A DNA stretch of 64,000 bases, from assembly GCF_009389715.1 (NCBI RefSeq), contig NW_024067666.1, forward strand, positions 2,707,001-2,771,000, in the 5' to 3' direction. Shown in pieces: positions 24,001-36,700 of the stretch (position 1 is the stretch's first letter; each line of letters starts with the position of its first letter). The stretch is from Phoenix dactylifera (taxonomy: Eukaryota; Streptophyta; Magnoliopsida; Arecales; Arecaceae). The position numbers and the translations under genes are program-made. The notes under the pieces were generated by a model. It had not been told where the DNA came from and searched no databases. It saw nothing but the letters and a program-made list of their open reading frames with translations.

Positions 24001-27000
24001 TGATTTCAGCAGATACGTTAATTAGTAGGTTTTTAACAGTGCCTGATGTAAACAGAGGCAAGGTTGAATCAAGCTTGTCTTGGACATTGTTTTGAACCAA
24101 AAAACTGACAAAGTATAACAAGATTGATCAAATGAAAAGACATTGTCGGTTATGCTATGGCTTCACTTGGAAGTCTCAGTGTGGAAATCTCACTTCTACA
24201 TTTAATTTCCTAATATGCCAGTGCTCTATAATTAAACCAACTCCCATATATTTATAAATACAAGAAACAAATAAAAACATTCAATATATGTGTATGCATA
24301 TAAACATGCAAGAGAACAATATTGACACAGCTTCATAAAATCCCATACACCTGTGATGATCAGATAAAAGTAATGATAAAAACAAATTCATATTCATTAT
24401 ATCGAGCAACATCATCCAGGAATTTTCTGTACATTAATTAGTGGGAATGACATAGTTCCATAAATTATTGCATATATGCCTAATAAACCACCATGTTGCA
24501 ACACTTGTATACTTATTGTTGGATTCCCCCCTCCCCTCTTCGGCACTTCTTGATGACTAATCTACATTATAACCACTTGCACATTTGGAAAAATGTATCG
24601 TCAGAGTCAAGAATGAGTATTAGACAAAGTAAAATGGGAAAATGTGTTACAAAGTCGCTCAAACAATGATGCATTTTAATATGCTTTGCTTAAATAAGCA
24701 ATGACATCATGAGATTTAAATCTTCTGTTTCCATACCTAGAAAATTTTGACCTTTTAGGCCCTTCAATAGTAACATTGACCAGGAGAGACAAACTTGTCA
24801 TGTTATACAGTCCATTGAAGTGCTGTTTTACTAAGGAGTTCCAGTAAAAATCAAGTAGAGATTGAAATTGGTAAGAAATCTTTGCGTATTAAAGAAATTA
24901 ATCTGAAATCAGCTATAGTCTTTTCAAAGTTCAAATAGCAAACACCACAGCTTGCATTAGACTAAGGAGTTCCAGTAAAAATCAAGTAGAGATTGAAATT
25001 GGTAAGAAATCTTTGCGTATTAAAGAAATTAATCTGAAATCAGCTATAGTCTTTTCAAAGTTCAAATAGCAAACACCACAGCTTGCATTAGACCACCTTC
25101 CACAGTCAAGTCTGTAAACCAAGAGCACAGGGTATCCATGTGATCATTCTTCCGATAAAACTTCTCCATAAGTCAAGATAGCAGTAAACTCTTCTTCCAA
25201 GGTGAATCCCTTAAAGTGTAGAACTCTCCCTTGCAATATTAGCGTAACTTATAGTCCTCTTGAATTAGGTGCAGGTTAAGCCAGTAGGTCTAAATATATT
25301 ATTGTTTTCCAGATATCTCTGGCTCATAACTCTTTCAACTATAGCTGTGTGCAAACGTAGCCAGATTTTCTCACCGTGCATTCAATTTTCCTTTTTACAC
25401 ACGTATCCACTTAGCATAAACTGAAAATAAATGTGCTTAGAATTGTCGATTTAAGTTAAACAGTTTTCAACTTGGACATAACATCAGAAAAATCAATTTA
25501 ATATGAATTATTCTTTTTATCTGACATAAAATGTGAAATTTTTGGTACTTTCTTTAGTGAAAAAATAACAACATATTCTATTTTCATCCAGATAAGATAA
25601 GAAACTGGCAATCTGCCAACCCCAGCTTAGCTGCAAGACCAACTTGATGACTATGACTACCTGAAAAAATATACAATGTTAGTTCAAATTCCTACTTAAA
25701 AAGCTTCATCCAAATATTCCAAATAAGGCATGGGAGTGATGGTTGTGGCTATGTAATTTTTTTTAAACAAAAATGCTTGCTTTCTCAGTACAAATATGAG
25801 TGTGCATAACATGAGATATTCAAACATTGCCCGTCAACTGTTTCCTGAAACCTAAAGGCAAAAGTGAAGGCAGCTGTTTTCAGGCCGACCTCATAGGGCA
25901 ACGTCACATTAAATTCAGAAACTTTTCAAGGGCAGAGCTTTTAAAAAGCAAAGAAAAACACAAATTATTAATATTTGAAAGACAAAGAGTAGATAAGAAA
26001 TGGCATTGTAAAACACACTGCTGTGAGTCAATATAGTGGTAACTGTTTTGGCATCGACATATCTAAACTATAGATACAGTAATGGCATGTTCTCAACAAG
26101 TGGACAAAATTGAATATGTGGAATTTCTTACTAATATCAAGAGAGGAAGAATTTTATTGCTAAGCTCACCGATCCATCACATAGATCTTGGTTTGAAAAT
26201 TATTCTCCTTTTCCTTTGGCATGCTAAGCATCCAAATCAAAAAGATAACCACTGAATTCATTACACACTGAAAAGCAAACCAGTCTACGATTATAAACAA
26301 CATAAAGAAAATTTTTGAGTTAGATACCAGCTTTTCAGCCATGTTTCTATATTTTATTAATATATAATACATCTAGATGCTTGAGGTAAATAGAAATCAG
26401 AAATATCTTGGACCCCAAAATGGATCCCAAAATAGATACCCTAACCAGAACCTACGTGAACAAACTTAATCCTCAGCCGGATTTCTCCATTTTCAGGTGA
26501 GTGGGTGTCTCTTGTGCAGCTCTTGGTGGGTTTCAAAGCATTGTTCCTTAAATAAACCATAGCTTATATTGTCGAATCTGAAAAAGATTTTGTTTTTAAC
26601 TTATGCACATACAAGAAAAGACTATGCCTTGCCTTAATAAGGACGCACATTTGTGATTAACAAATTAAAAATCAAATACACAATACAAAACTGTAAGTGA
26701 ACCAACAGTTTCACTGTTCAACAATCAAAAATCTTCTTTCTGATGCCTACATACATTGAAAGCAGATATTCAAACATAATCTGCACCATAGCTTATATTG
26801 TTCCTTAAATAAACCATAGCTTATATTGTCGAATCTGAAAAAGATTTTGTTTTTAACTTATGCACATACAAGAAAAGACTATGCCTTGCCTTAATAAGGA
26901 CGCACATTTGTGATTAACAAATTAAAAATCAAATACACAATACAAAACTGTAAGTGAACCAACAGTTTCACTGTTCAACAATCAAAAATCTTCTTTCTGA

Positions 27001-28174
27001 TGCCTACATACATTGAAAGCAGATATTCAAACATAATCTGCACCACTGAACCATGTGAACCCAATCTAAGACATGGAGTAGACAGCATGTCGTACACACT
27101 GGTTATGCACTCTCTCTGCTTGTATCAAACCCCTACATGTATAGAATTGCTAATGTCTTCTAAACCATACCCAATGAAAATAATTACCATGATATTCTTT
27201 TCTTAGCTATCACAATATTTGTTTCCACTTAAAAGAATTACTTAATTCTGTGACCAAATACATGCGATCATTTATCATTTTTCATGCTTTGGCTAAACTA
27301 AAATTTCCCATTTTCCTTTTCTTCAGCTGGCTTGTCACCAACTTCTCGGTTGTTACCATATCCAAAAACAGAGTCACCAATATTTCTATTACAAACAAGG
27401 AATCCAAGTCGGGAACCAAACTATATACACAGCATGATTCAACACAAAGTTTAAAGCCAAAATTTTTTAAGTAAGCCATTTTTTATTCATACAAAAACAG
27501 CATGATACAGCGTAGAAATCATCACTCAGTTCTTTTCTGTCCAAAAAAAAATATATCCCATCTCTCTTTCATGAATATGCACATTCCTATCCTAGAACCT
27601 GTCAACTAAGACCAAAATGACATACTTAGACTAGGGCTAGAAATAGAATTAACTCCTCTCATCATACAAATCTGTGTTCAATTGATCGTAGTGACCGACA
27701 TAATGAGACCCACAAAATTAAGAGAAAGAAAAAAGAAAAAGAAAATTCCAGTGTCACATGGTATGCCAAGATCGTGGTTAAATTTCAATCTAGAATTCCA
27801 TGGGACACCGATCCATTATCAAGGGACTGAAATAAGATCAGAAGTTGTAGAACATCAAGAAAACCAAGAAAATTGACACAATCCAGCAATATAATTCAAA
27901 GGATCCGGTAACATCATCTCAGAAACACCATAGCGGATTTGAACAAGATAGATGTCTCACTCTCGCTCCGAAGAACAGACTAAACCTCAAATCTTGAGAG
28001 AAAAGGTATGGAAAAATAAACCCTAAAGTGGAGTTAGATTTCCTTCGAGAGTACCTTTCTGCCACTTCCGGTTGTGGGTGTCGTCGATGCTTCACGATGC
28101 GGTTCCTTCTTCTCCAAAACGTCAACGGCCTCGTTGCTCGCTCCATTTGATGCGGTGACACAGCTCGACTCCAT
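21080..28174 (-). CDS. 755-aa plant protein with repeated LVKHVSRLERE motif
   Basis: Five exons on the minus strand: 28174-28055, 23643-23482, 23401-23229, 22971-21213 and 21133-21080. All borders are GT-AG and the frame is open throughout. Residues 1-40 form a low-complexity N-terminus. A basic segment, RRSASPVNWFPRKKTDSYLK, follows in residues 41-94. An Ala/Arg/Glu-rich helix (about 115-190; REKIAAREAASKAMEARKAA, EASWCRILRASR) looks like a coiled coil. An acidic middle region follows. The C-terminal half (398-738) repeats LDKxLVKHVSRLEREK six or seven times, some copies decayed. The tail is AAWRKAEEEERRREMQL. Plant genomes encode such proteins, but I do not know a function or a symbol. The charge pattern suggests a nuclear or cytoskeletal scaffold (inference). 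There is no signal peptide or membrane segment. Intron 1 is about 4.4 kb with two exact tandem duplications. Confidence 0.88.
24830..25091. repeat. Exact tandem duplication, 131 bp x 2
   Basis: 24830-24960 and 24961-25091 are identical by eye. Both start ACTAAGGAGTTCCAG and end CTTGCATTAG. It lies within intron 1 of the minus-strand gene. Confidence 0.95.
26540..27045. repeat. Exact tandem duplication, 257-bp period
   Basis: 26540-26788 and 26797-27045 are identical by eye. Both start ATTGTTCCTTAAATAAACC and end ATAATCTGCACCA. Copy 1 is followed by TAGCTTAT before copy 2 begins. ACCATAGCTTATATTG also occurs inside the unit, so a short homology sits at the junction, as expected for slippage or unequal recombination. 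Confidence 0.95.
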
Positions 28175-30767
28175 GGCGTTGAGAGAGCTCAAGAAACGCC
28201 AGAGTTCCTGGGCAGAACAGAAGAAATGCTCGCCGAAACCAAGAAACCAGAGAGCGATGGATGGTTTTCCAGAAAGAAAAGGTCTTTTGAGAAAGGAACT
28301 ATAAAACCCTAGAAGAAGAAGGGTTTCAAGATCTGATCAGGGGAGGTTGGGGAGTCGCAGTTCTTGAGAGAAGAAGGATATGGATTGGGGGGGGGGGGGG
28401 GGGTGGATGGCAAAAATTTCAAAGAGAAAACTAGCCGTTACGGTCACGTTCCCCAATTAAAGATTTTCCTTTTTTCTTATTTTCCACGACCGGATTCGAT
28501 GGACGGGTGCGTCGGACAAGGAAAATGACGTTTTACTGACTCGCGCACAGGATTTTATATGCGGGAAGACAGTCTACCGTCCACGTTGTATGGTGAGAAC
28601 AATTCCATCCGTTCGTAAAAGGTGTCGAGCACGGGCGTCTCTTTTCCTACCATGTAACGCCCATAAATGGTAACAGCAGCGCCGGTGGATGTCCGGAACC
28701 GGAATGTTCACGGTTCTATTGGACTCGTCTAATGAAGCATAGGAGATTATCCGAAAATTCAAAATAATTTTACAAAATGTAGTAATTAGATGCCAAGATT
28801 ACGCGATTTTCAAGATAATGTAATAATAAGCTTTAGTTGTCTCGCCAGCCAAATCATTCTTGGTTCCAAGTCTCATGTAGGCGAAAGAATGCGAGTTTGT
28901 ATTTGCTTGTAAGGAAAACCAAGTGTAGATCCTCTATTTTGGATAATTTTTTCCAGCTCGGTGTAACTGCATCACTGACATCTATATGATTCTGTTTTTT
29001 TAATCAGACGTAGATGATTGCAGAATCCAGGATTCTTTTTAGTTTCTGTCATCAAAAGCTCCCCAAATATTACTTGTAGATGGGTGCTAACTGGTTCTGT
29101 TATCGATAGATGATCAAGCTGATAACGTAAGCAAGATCCGAATTGGACCATTTAAATGTGTCCCCTATCTATGAAGGATGCAAAATATATTGTCACAAGT
29201 CAACGCCTCACTCAAAAAATACTATCTGAAAGATAATCTCTAAGTTTTTTTATCTTGTATAAGTACCAAAGATCTATCCAGTGAATAACTGATATGCATT
29301 ATAATGTTATACTGCTGATATGTAAGAGTCGCAATATGAGCATTATTGGATATTTTGTTTGCCAAATTCAGCAAATACAATAATTCTTGGATATCTACAA
29401 TATGCTACTATTTTAATTCAAAAATCAAGTGGTTCAAATAGATTCCTTCACATTGTTTCGTTGTTATATATACCATTGTAATATCCAAAATATATGTCAA
29501 CCTTTTTTCCCCCTTCACGGCCAAGTAACACTACGTGGACCTATAATTGTTTCAACCTTTGAGGCCACAATTGTTAAAACCTGATGACAAGAATACTATA
29601 ACCGTGTCTTCAACTAATGAGACACTGTGCCCTGACTAAGTCCTTTTAGGTATTAGAACAAAATAGGTAAAAAAAATCACTTAACATTCTGATTGATTTA
29701 AATAACTAGAATCTGTCAATTGGCAACTTGTGTGTTGCACCCAAAAGATCTGGCTGGCTGGTACCGGGAGCCAACCCAACACATGATGGACCCAGAGGTG
29801 AAACCAACTCAATCCATCTGTATACGTAGCAGCCATGCCCCCTGGCTAACTCTCCTTGAATCCTGATGTTCATCACCACCTGCTCCATAGACAGAGAACA
29901 AGAAAGAGAGTACTACAATTCCCAGCCACCTTGATTAAGAAACCTGAGCTAAACCTTTAGGAACCTCTCTCAGATATATTAATGTCTCATCCAGATATCG
30001 TAAGACTAATTACAGGCATCCAGGATTGCTGTACCAGCAGTTGGAAGAGGAAATTTTATTTTCTCAAAAAAAAAAGGAAATACTAAAATAGATCTGATTT
30101 ATGGTGAAAATATAACATGGACAAATACCAAATCAGGTTGCTTTCCCTGTTAAAGATCATAGTGCAAACAAAGGCGATTTATTGATGAGTTCAATACTAC
30201 AGCTACATAAAATTTTTCATCAGATTATGCACGCTAAGCACATAATTTATATTGTGTGGCTCAAGGTCAACAGACAGCCCTCCTGGCCATCTTATCTATT
30301 AGACTTTCAGCAAAATATGGAAGTGCTTTCTTGCTAAGATCAGTAAAGCATCCCATAATTTACATAGAGCATTTCGTATTTAAATCTACATAAAAATTAC
30401 TTGTTTGAATTTTCTGTATCAAGTATATGATAAGACCATGCCAGCAGTAGTACCATAGTAGTCACTGAATAACGAGCATGTGACTCGTAAGTAGCAGCTC
30501 ACTTTACATAACAAAATAAAAAGCTTTTTGCTCCCCCAAAAGAAGTTTTTTTAATCCAGTTGGAAAACAAAGGTATTTGATTCAGATGGGGAGATTTCAT
30601 ATTTAAATTGGATATTGACAGGATTTTACTCTTCCAAATCAGTGGCTTTTCTATAAGTTACATTTAATACGCCAAGATGCCCATACATTGTGAACATATA
30701 AATTTAAACACATGACTGCGGAAAAAAAGGGGGAGAGATTCTCTAAAATTGAAGCATATGGTAAAAA
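28175..30767. other. Intergenic region between two minus-strand genes
   Basis: 28175 to about 28450 is the 5' leader and promoter side of the LVKHVSRLERE gene and is GC-richer than its surroundings. It includes a G17 run. The right side, up to 30767, contains the 3' flank of the prolyl hydroxylase gene. An open frame at 29706-29888 (minus) is not recognised. No other gene is supported. Confidence 0.4.
28387..28403 (+). repeat. G17 homopolymer upstream of the LVKHVSRLERE gene
   Basis: Seventeen consecutive G, about 215 bp before the start codon at 28174 in gene orientation, where it is a C17 run. Such runs can form G-quadruplexes and are also prone to length error in assemblies. Confidence 0.9.
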
Positions 30768-33700
30768 TTACATTAGCTCTTTAGTGCGATCTCTGATCCA
30801 CTTTGTCGCCACCCATTTCTCACCTTTAATCACCGGACAGCTACCGTGAAGTGATGTCTGCATATACAACAAATTCCAATCAATCAAAATAACTCTGAAA
30901 CCTGCCTTTATTCTTCACCCTATATTTCAAGCTCACACCCTAACAAGAGGTGCGAATGGGAGCATTTATAGACATAATTTAAGAATCCAATTCCAGTGTC
31001 TACATGTGAACTTTGTGCGTTGAAAATTATAGGAACTAGCACACCACCATCAAGTTGATCTCAGAACATGAGATGTTGGTTGTCGAGCTCTGTAATCTAT
31101 CAGAATTTCCAAGTTCTTTCTCAATCGATACTATTTCAAGAAAATTTCATATTCATATCTTAAAATATGTCTTTATGTCTTTGAAAAAAACGAGTGCATA
31201 AAAAGTTAGATTTAACCCAAGGTCCATCTGGTTCGGAGCGTACTGAGCCGTACCGGCGGCAGACCGGGATGGTTCCGGATTCAAAATGGTTAACCGGCGG
31301 GAGGCACAAAGGGAGAAGGAAAGAGAAGAAAAGAGAGAGAGGGGGGAAGGGAGAGAGAGAGGAAGGACCGCCGGAGGGCCGGAGCAAGGAGGGATCCGTC
31401 GGGGCCTTTTTTTATTTTGAAAATTTTAAGTGAAGTCAGCAAGGGGTTTGCCGACTTCACTTAAAATTTTCAAGTAAAGTTGGCAAACCCCTTGCAAACT
31501 TCACTTAAAATTTTCAAAATAAAAAAAGATCTCGATGGACCCCTGTTTCAGAGAGGTGCGGACGGCCGGAGCAAGGGCTCCGACCCTCCGGCGGCCCTCC
31601 CCTCCTCTTTCTCTCTCTCTTCCTCTCTCCCGTACTCTCTCTCCCTCGCCCTCTCTATTGTGTCGGTACGAACCTGGCATGGAACAACACGGGGGCAAGC
31701 CGAACTGTGCTACCGGCCGACCGATACAGGCTCCAGGCCCTGACCCTTAAAAAAATGTCGTTGTACCGAAGAAAAAGAATGTCATACATTGAGCACATGC
31801 TTCGATGCATAATCATTGTTATCCCTAATGTCATAATAATCCTCAATCAAGTATACATTGTTCATAATAATGACACTCTAACTATGTAGCTCTTTTCTAT
31901 CCTTCACGAGCCCTTAAAAGTTGAAAGCTTTAAAAAATGATGAACATAATTCATATATTCAATACAGGTTTTGGTGCATATCATGCTATATGCAGTTCTA
32001 TTTTCTTTCATTCATGGTTAAAAAGACAATTCTTTAATATTGAGTCATCCATATCACATATTTTCTTTCTTTGTTCAATTTCATACAGCTTCCCAGGAAA
32101 TACTACATGACTAAAATTTCAGGAGACACCATGTTCCTCATCCTGCTTTATAGAAAAGAAGATAGCACTTCATGATAACCCAACTATGACAAAGCGCTTC
32201 CTTCAGAAAGCTGAATGGTCATTGCTACACTAGCTGCTTGGAGGGATGAAATACGGGGAAATACAGTAACAGTGGAAAAGTAGGAAACCCAACATAAAAG
32301 TTTCTTGTCTGGTTCATTTCATTAATTTCCAAAGAACCTTCAGTTTATTACTTTTAATTTCCTAGTCCATCTTCTAAACTTTTCATTCCCCTGCAACATG
32401 TAACCTTATTATTTGCTTATTGCTACTAACCTTATAAATCTCAATTGCTCCTCTGGCAAAATCGTGCCAGGTTTTTAGCCAGTATAGTTATCCATGCAAA
32501 GATATATCGCATATAACTACGTAAATATCAAACTAAATAATGCAAACTGGGAACCTGTCACACTAGTAAGCACATTCTCTAGTTCCCTATAAATTTAAAG
32601 ACCATCAATAGTGATCAAATAGCTTGTATTTACCGTAGCAAAGTGATCTTGATATAGATCAGCACTTGTAATCTGACTTACTAATCAGATTGAAAGGCTA
32701 TCAATTTTGTTATCTTGCATCATCTGTCAGCAGAGAATTATGCAAGCGCACAAACTTCTACAAACTTCTACAAAGGAATCAGGTATTATTGTGAAAGAGC
32801 TAAAGATAGAGAACTTACTGGGTCAATTGTGCCATTTGTAAACAGCGAATAAAATAAAAGACCATCCCCTTGGCGTGGTTTCACCTTCAAACCAATGCAC
32901 TTCTCATAATCATAACCAATGTCCATATTTAATCCATTCTGCAAAACAAAATGGAACCTTATATTACAACTGCAGTAATTTTTAATTTCAGAAAGAGCAG
33001 CAATCAAACCTTTTTACCTCAAAAGGAAACATAGTTTCTCCCCCTTCTTCAACATCCGATAAGTACAGTAAGAAAGAAGCTACCTGAGAGATTATATAAA
33101 CATGTAAAAAAAAAAAAAAAACTTGTTTCTTCAAGTTATAAGCACCAAATTGAAATCAAGCAATTACAAGATTAGGTGCAAAAAACCGAAAAGGAAGTTC
33201 GCCCATAGCAAGAAAGGAAAATATGAGGCCATTAACCGAAGTACTGGACAAAAGTAAAATGTAAAGCAAGTCATCTCAGGGTAAGATTTCTAGGTTGCCA
33301 ATATATGTAATTGAGCTATATAGATTCAGATAATAAGAAAGAAAGAATGTTACTAATCATTTGGAAGGTGCCAATTGACATAACCCATCTAAGAAGCCCA
33401 AAAAAAAATGATAATACCAAATAACTAAATAAATATGTAGGCTTCATGTTTTCCACTGAGAAGCAAAAGCTGAAACAAAAATAATGTTATTGCAAGAGAC
33501 GCCTATGGCAACAAACGTAAGGTGAAAAGAATAAATAAAATATGCTAAACAAGCACAGATTTTGTGTATGCTCATTTACATGCTGACATGGCAGCATCAA
33601 AGTAAGTGAGTGTCCTCTAATACAAAGTATTTTCTACCTCACATAATAAATGTTGCCTACCAGAGGGCAGGTCAAAATTTTAAAAACTTAAACTCTCATA

Positions 33701-36700
33701 AAAAGTACTTATGTTTGCATACACAGTCATATAACTTTAAAAATTCAGCGATATTGAGCACAAATATAATCTGGAAGACCACAAAGTCATGCACTAAATC
33801 ATAGAAATAACGTTGAAGAATATAGTCTTATCTTGCTGATCCTTAATATCCAGGGCAATTTGTAAATCAACTATAACAGATCAGACCAAAATATCAAACT
33901 GTTGCAATTATTTTCATAATTTAACCCAGCAACCATATCTTGGGATTTTCTGAGTTGATAAATCAGTATATCAGATATGTTGACAAAATGTTTCAAATCA
34001 GAATCTCGGCTACCATGTCATTTTACTTACCTGAGATTTTTTTGACACGCACAAGTATACATCACTTAGTGGTGAACAGTTAACAGAACATTTTTAAGGC
34101 AAAAGTAAGTTTCATTATAATAATTACGAATTTCCACTAAAGGGAATGGACATGGACATTAATGAACCTAAGTTTAAATTAAAAGTGGAGTTGTTTTCTT
34201 GGACTAATTTATAGTTCCTGCCCATGGGTAATATGACCTACCACTGTTGATACCAAGCTATTCATATGTAAGACACATGTACAAGCATACTCAATAGAAA
34301 ATGTGACTTGCCATGGAACTAATCCATCAAACAAGCTAAAAATGCCTCAGTATGCACATGTGCACGATAACATATTGAAAGTTCCAATGCAAGTAATGGA
34401 AAACGTGCTACGTCAGAAATCAAATACCTATGGAAAGTAAAAGAATATTAAGCATTAATCACACAAAATTTTAGGCCTCTAAATGTGTACCCTCTGGCTC
34501 TTCTGCGGACCATATTCAGATGGGTTGAATGCATCATAATGTGCAGCATACCTCTGCCCAATCTCATAGCGCAAGACATTGAATGACTGCAACATGGTGA
34601 TAACCCCTCATGTTACTTATAAAGTATTTCATAGTTATCCAAAATTGAGAAGCAACTAACTTAACAAAGGAAAAGATAGAGAAAGAGTATAACTTTGGAT
34701 GCCATATGAATATCAGAGTACCAAGATGCACAGAGATTATTTTAATTTATGGGTTCTCATTTACAGGATATTTTATACGAGTCAGAAAACTTCAAACATC
34801 CTAACACCATGTCCTGTAATTTTTGAATTGCATCCAGAACATGAAATGCTCAAGCTTCTACCCTAATTAGATCTTCTTTGACATTTAACTGCATATATTT
34901 TAAATTGGATGTTACTACTTCAATTTTACCAGATCAGTAAATTCCCTTTCAGAAGATCTAGGACTTCATGGTGAAGACACAGAAGCAATTCTTACCGCAC
35001 TTCTCTGTCTCTAGAATTTCATATATTGAATGTAGGCTTTGTGTGCAATATTAGGTATCTTTCAACTTTGGGCCTTTGGCATAGACAACATATGCTGTCT
35101 CAAGCTTATTATTCATTCCAATAACTATGTTGGAATTTTTATATAGCAAGGAACTTTGAAATCTTGGAATAAGAAAGTTGTCTTCAAAGATAAGCAATAA
35201 TTGCTGATCTCAGGCTGCTCCTCAGGAAGAAATAATGTCAGTCGTTTTTCCCTTGAAGCTTTGATAGCACATGATGTCTTCTTCATCACAATATTCTTAG
35301 ACCACCTCCACTTCAATGTCTTCCTTTAATTGATCAAGATTGACAAGTTTTTTCTATACTCATTTGGAAGAACAATATTCTCCTCTTCTCGCTTTAGAAA
35401 TTTCAAGTTGCTTGGAAACAATCCCGAATCTCAATCATGGAATACATTATACATGAAAGCAAGTTGCTACAGGCTTTCAGGCTGATTCTTGTTAGGAATT
35501 CATTAAAAGTGAATTGAACCCATGAGCTGAAATTGGTCAAAACAGTTGATATCAACTGGACTCGAAACATAGGTACCCAGTTAGACATCATACCAAAAGG
35601 GAGTAATATTGGTCGACACAAAAAAGAATTTCATTTAAAATCACATGGTCAGATGCCCACATATGGAAACATAGGGCAATTTCCTAGAGATGTTTGTCCA
35701 AAACAAAGCACTTAAAAGAAAACGTCAATCCATGAATAAAGGGCAATTGTGTAAAACAATATAGGGCAGTTCGGTACCATAGAGTATCTTATTCATGAAA
35801 ATGTGCAGAGCAATACCTCCCCGTGGTCTCTTGGGATCATTGTAGCCCTAGCAATTTTTCGTTCAATATAGTCCAAGACTCTAGTTGGATCTTCCGATGC
35901 ACTGATGAAAGTGCCAGAACTGTTGCCAATTGCTAAGAGTAATCAATTTACCACAGGACATGGCAAATCATAATAGAATTTCAAGATATATGGCATTCTG
36001 TCTGCATGGCAGGAAAAGCAAGAATGTATGTTGTTGTTCACCAAAAGGAATTAAAGAACTACAGAGACCAGGCATATGTCGAAGAGAGAAATGCATTACT
36101 GTTGGTTAGATGCTAAATCACTAACACAGACATAAAGCTCCCACAATTTAGCTGAATAAATTCAGATTACTGAGAAGGTGCAAGTATAAAAAAAAAGACA
36201 AACAATTTTGATCATAATCTACTTATTTGTTTTGCATGTTAATGCATCTATTGTCAAATAACATACTATCTAAAACTAAACCAAAGAAAGAAAAGATGAT
36301 TTTACCAAACCATCACCAAGAAATTTATTATATTGAAATCAATATCACAAAGTAGCGCTTTTAACTGTTAAGAAGCTAAAAGCCAACAACTCATCATTTC
36401 TCTACTATATTAAAATCACTGTCAACTTAACCGATACATGAACACAAGGAGAAGCTTGGGTCATTTATGAAAAGTGTACATAACACAACTACAACAAATT
36501 TTCGGTGCAAAAGATTGCCGGCAAAGATGCAGCCTTAGCACCATCCCTCATCGTGAAATATATTTTGTTAATTTTTCTCTGCAGTTATATATAGCGAAAA
36601 TAGTTACCTTGTTCTTATTCCTTTAGTGTTCTCTTCAGTTTCTCCTTTCCGTAGCGCCAATGTTGATGGCCTAAGCTTTGACTTTGTGATTCGCATTACA

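Larger units (their letters stand above)
23644..28054. other. Content of the 4.4-kb intron 1 of the LVKHVSRLERE gene
   Basis: AT-rich, with no coding exon supported on either strand. It contains two separate exact tandem duplications, listed individually. Confidence 0.5.

Noticed and set aside
31160-31889. Several open frames inside the prolyl hydroxylase intron
   Set aside because: They fall in the palindromic GA/CT-rich repeat and are explained by composition.
35125-35316. 63-codon frame in intron 4 of the prolyl hydroxylase gene
   Set aside because: Minus-strand reading shows no known domain and breaks quickly in every frame; not supported as an exon.
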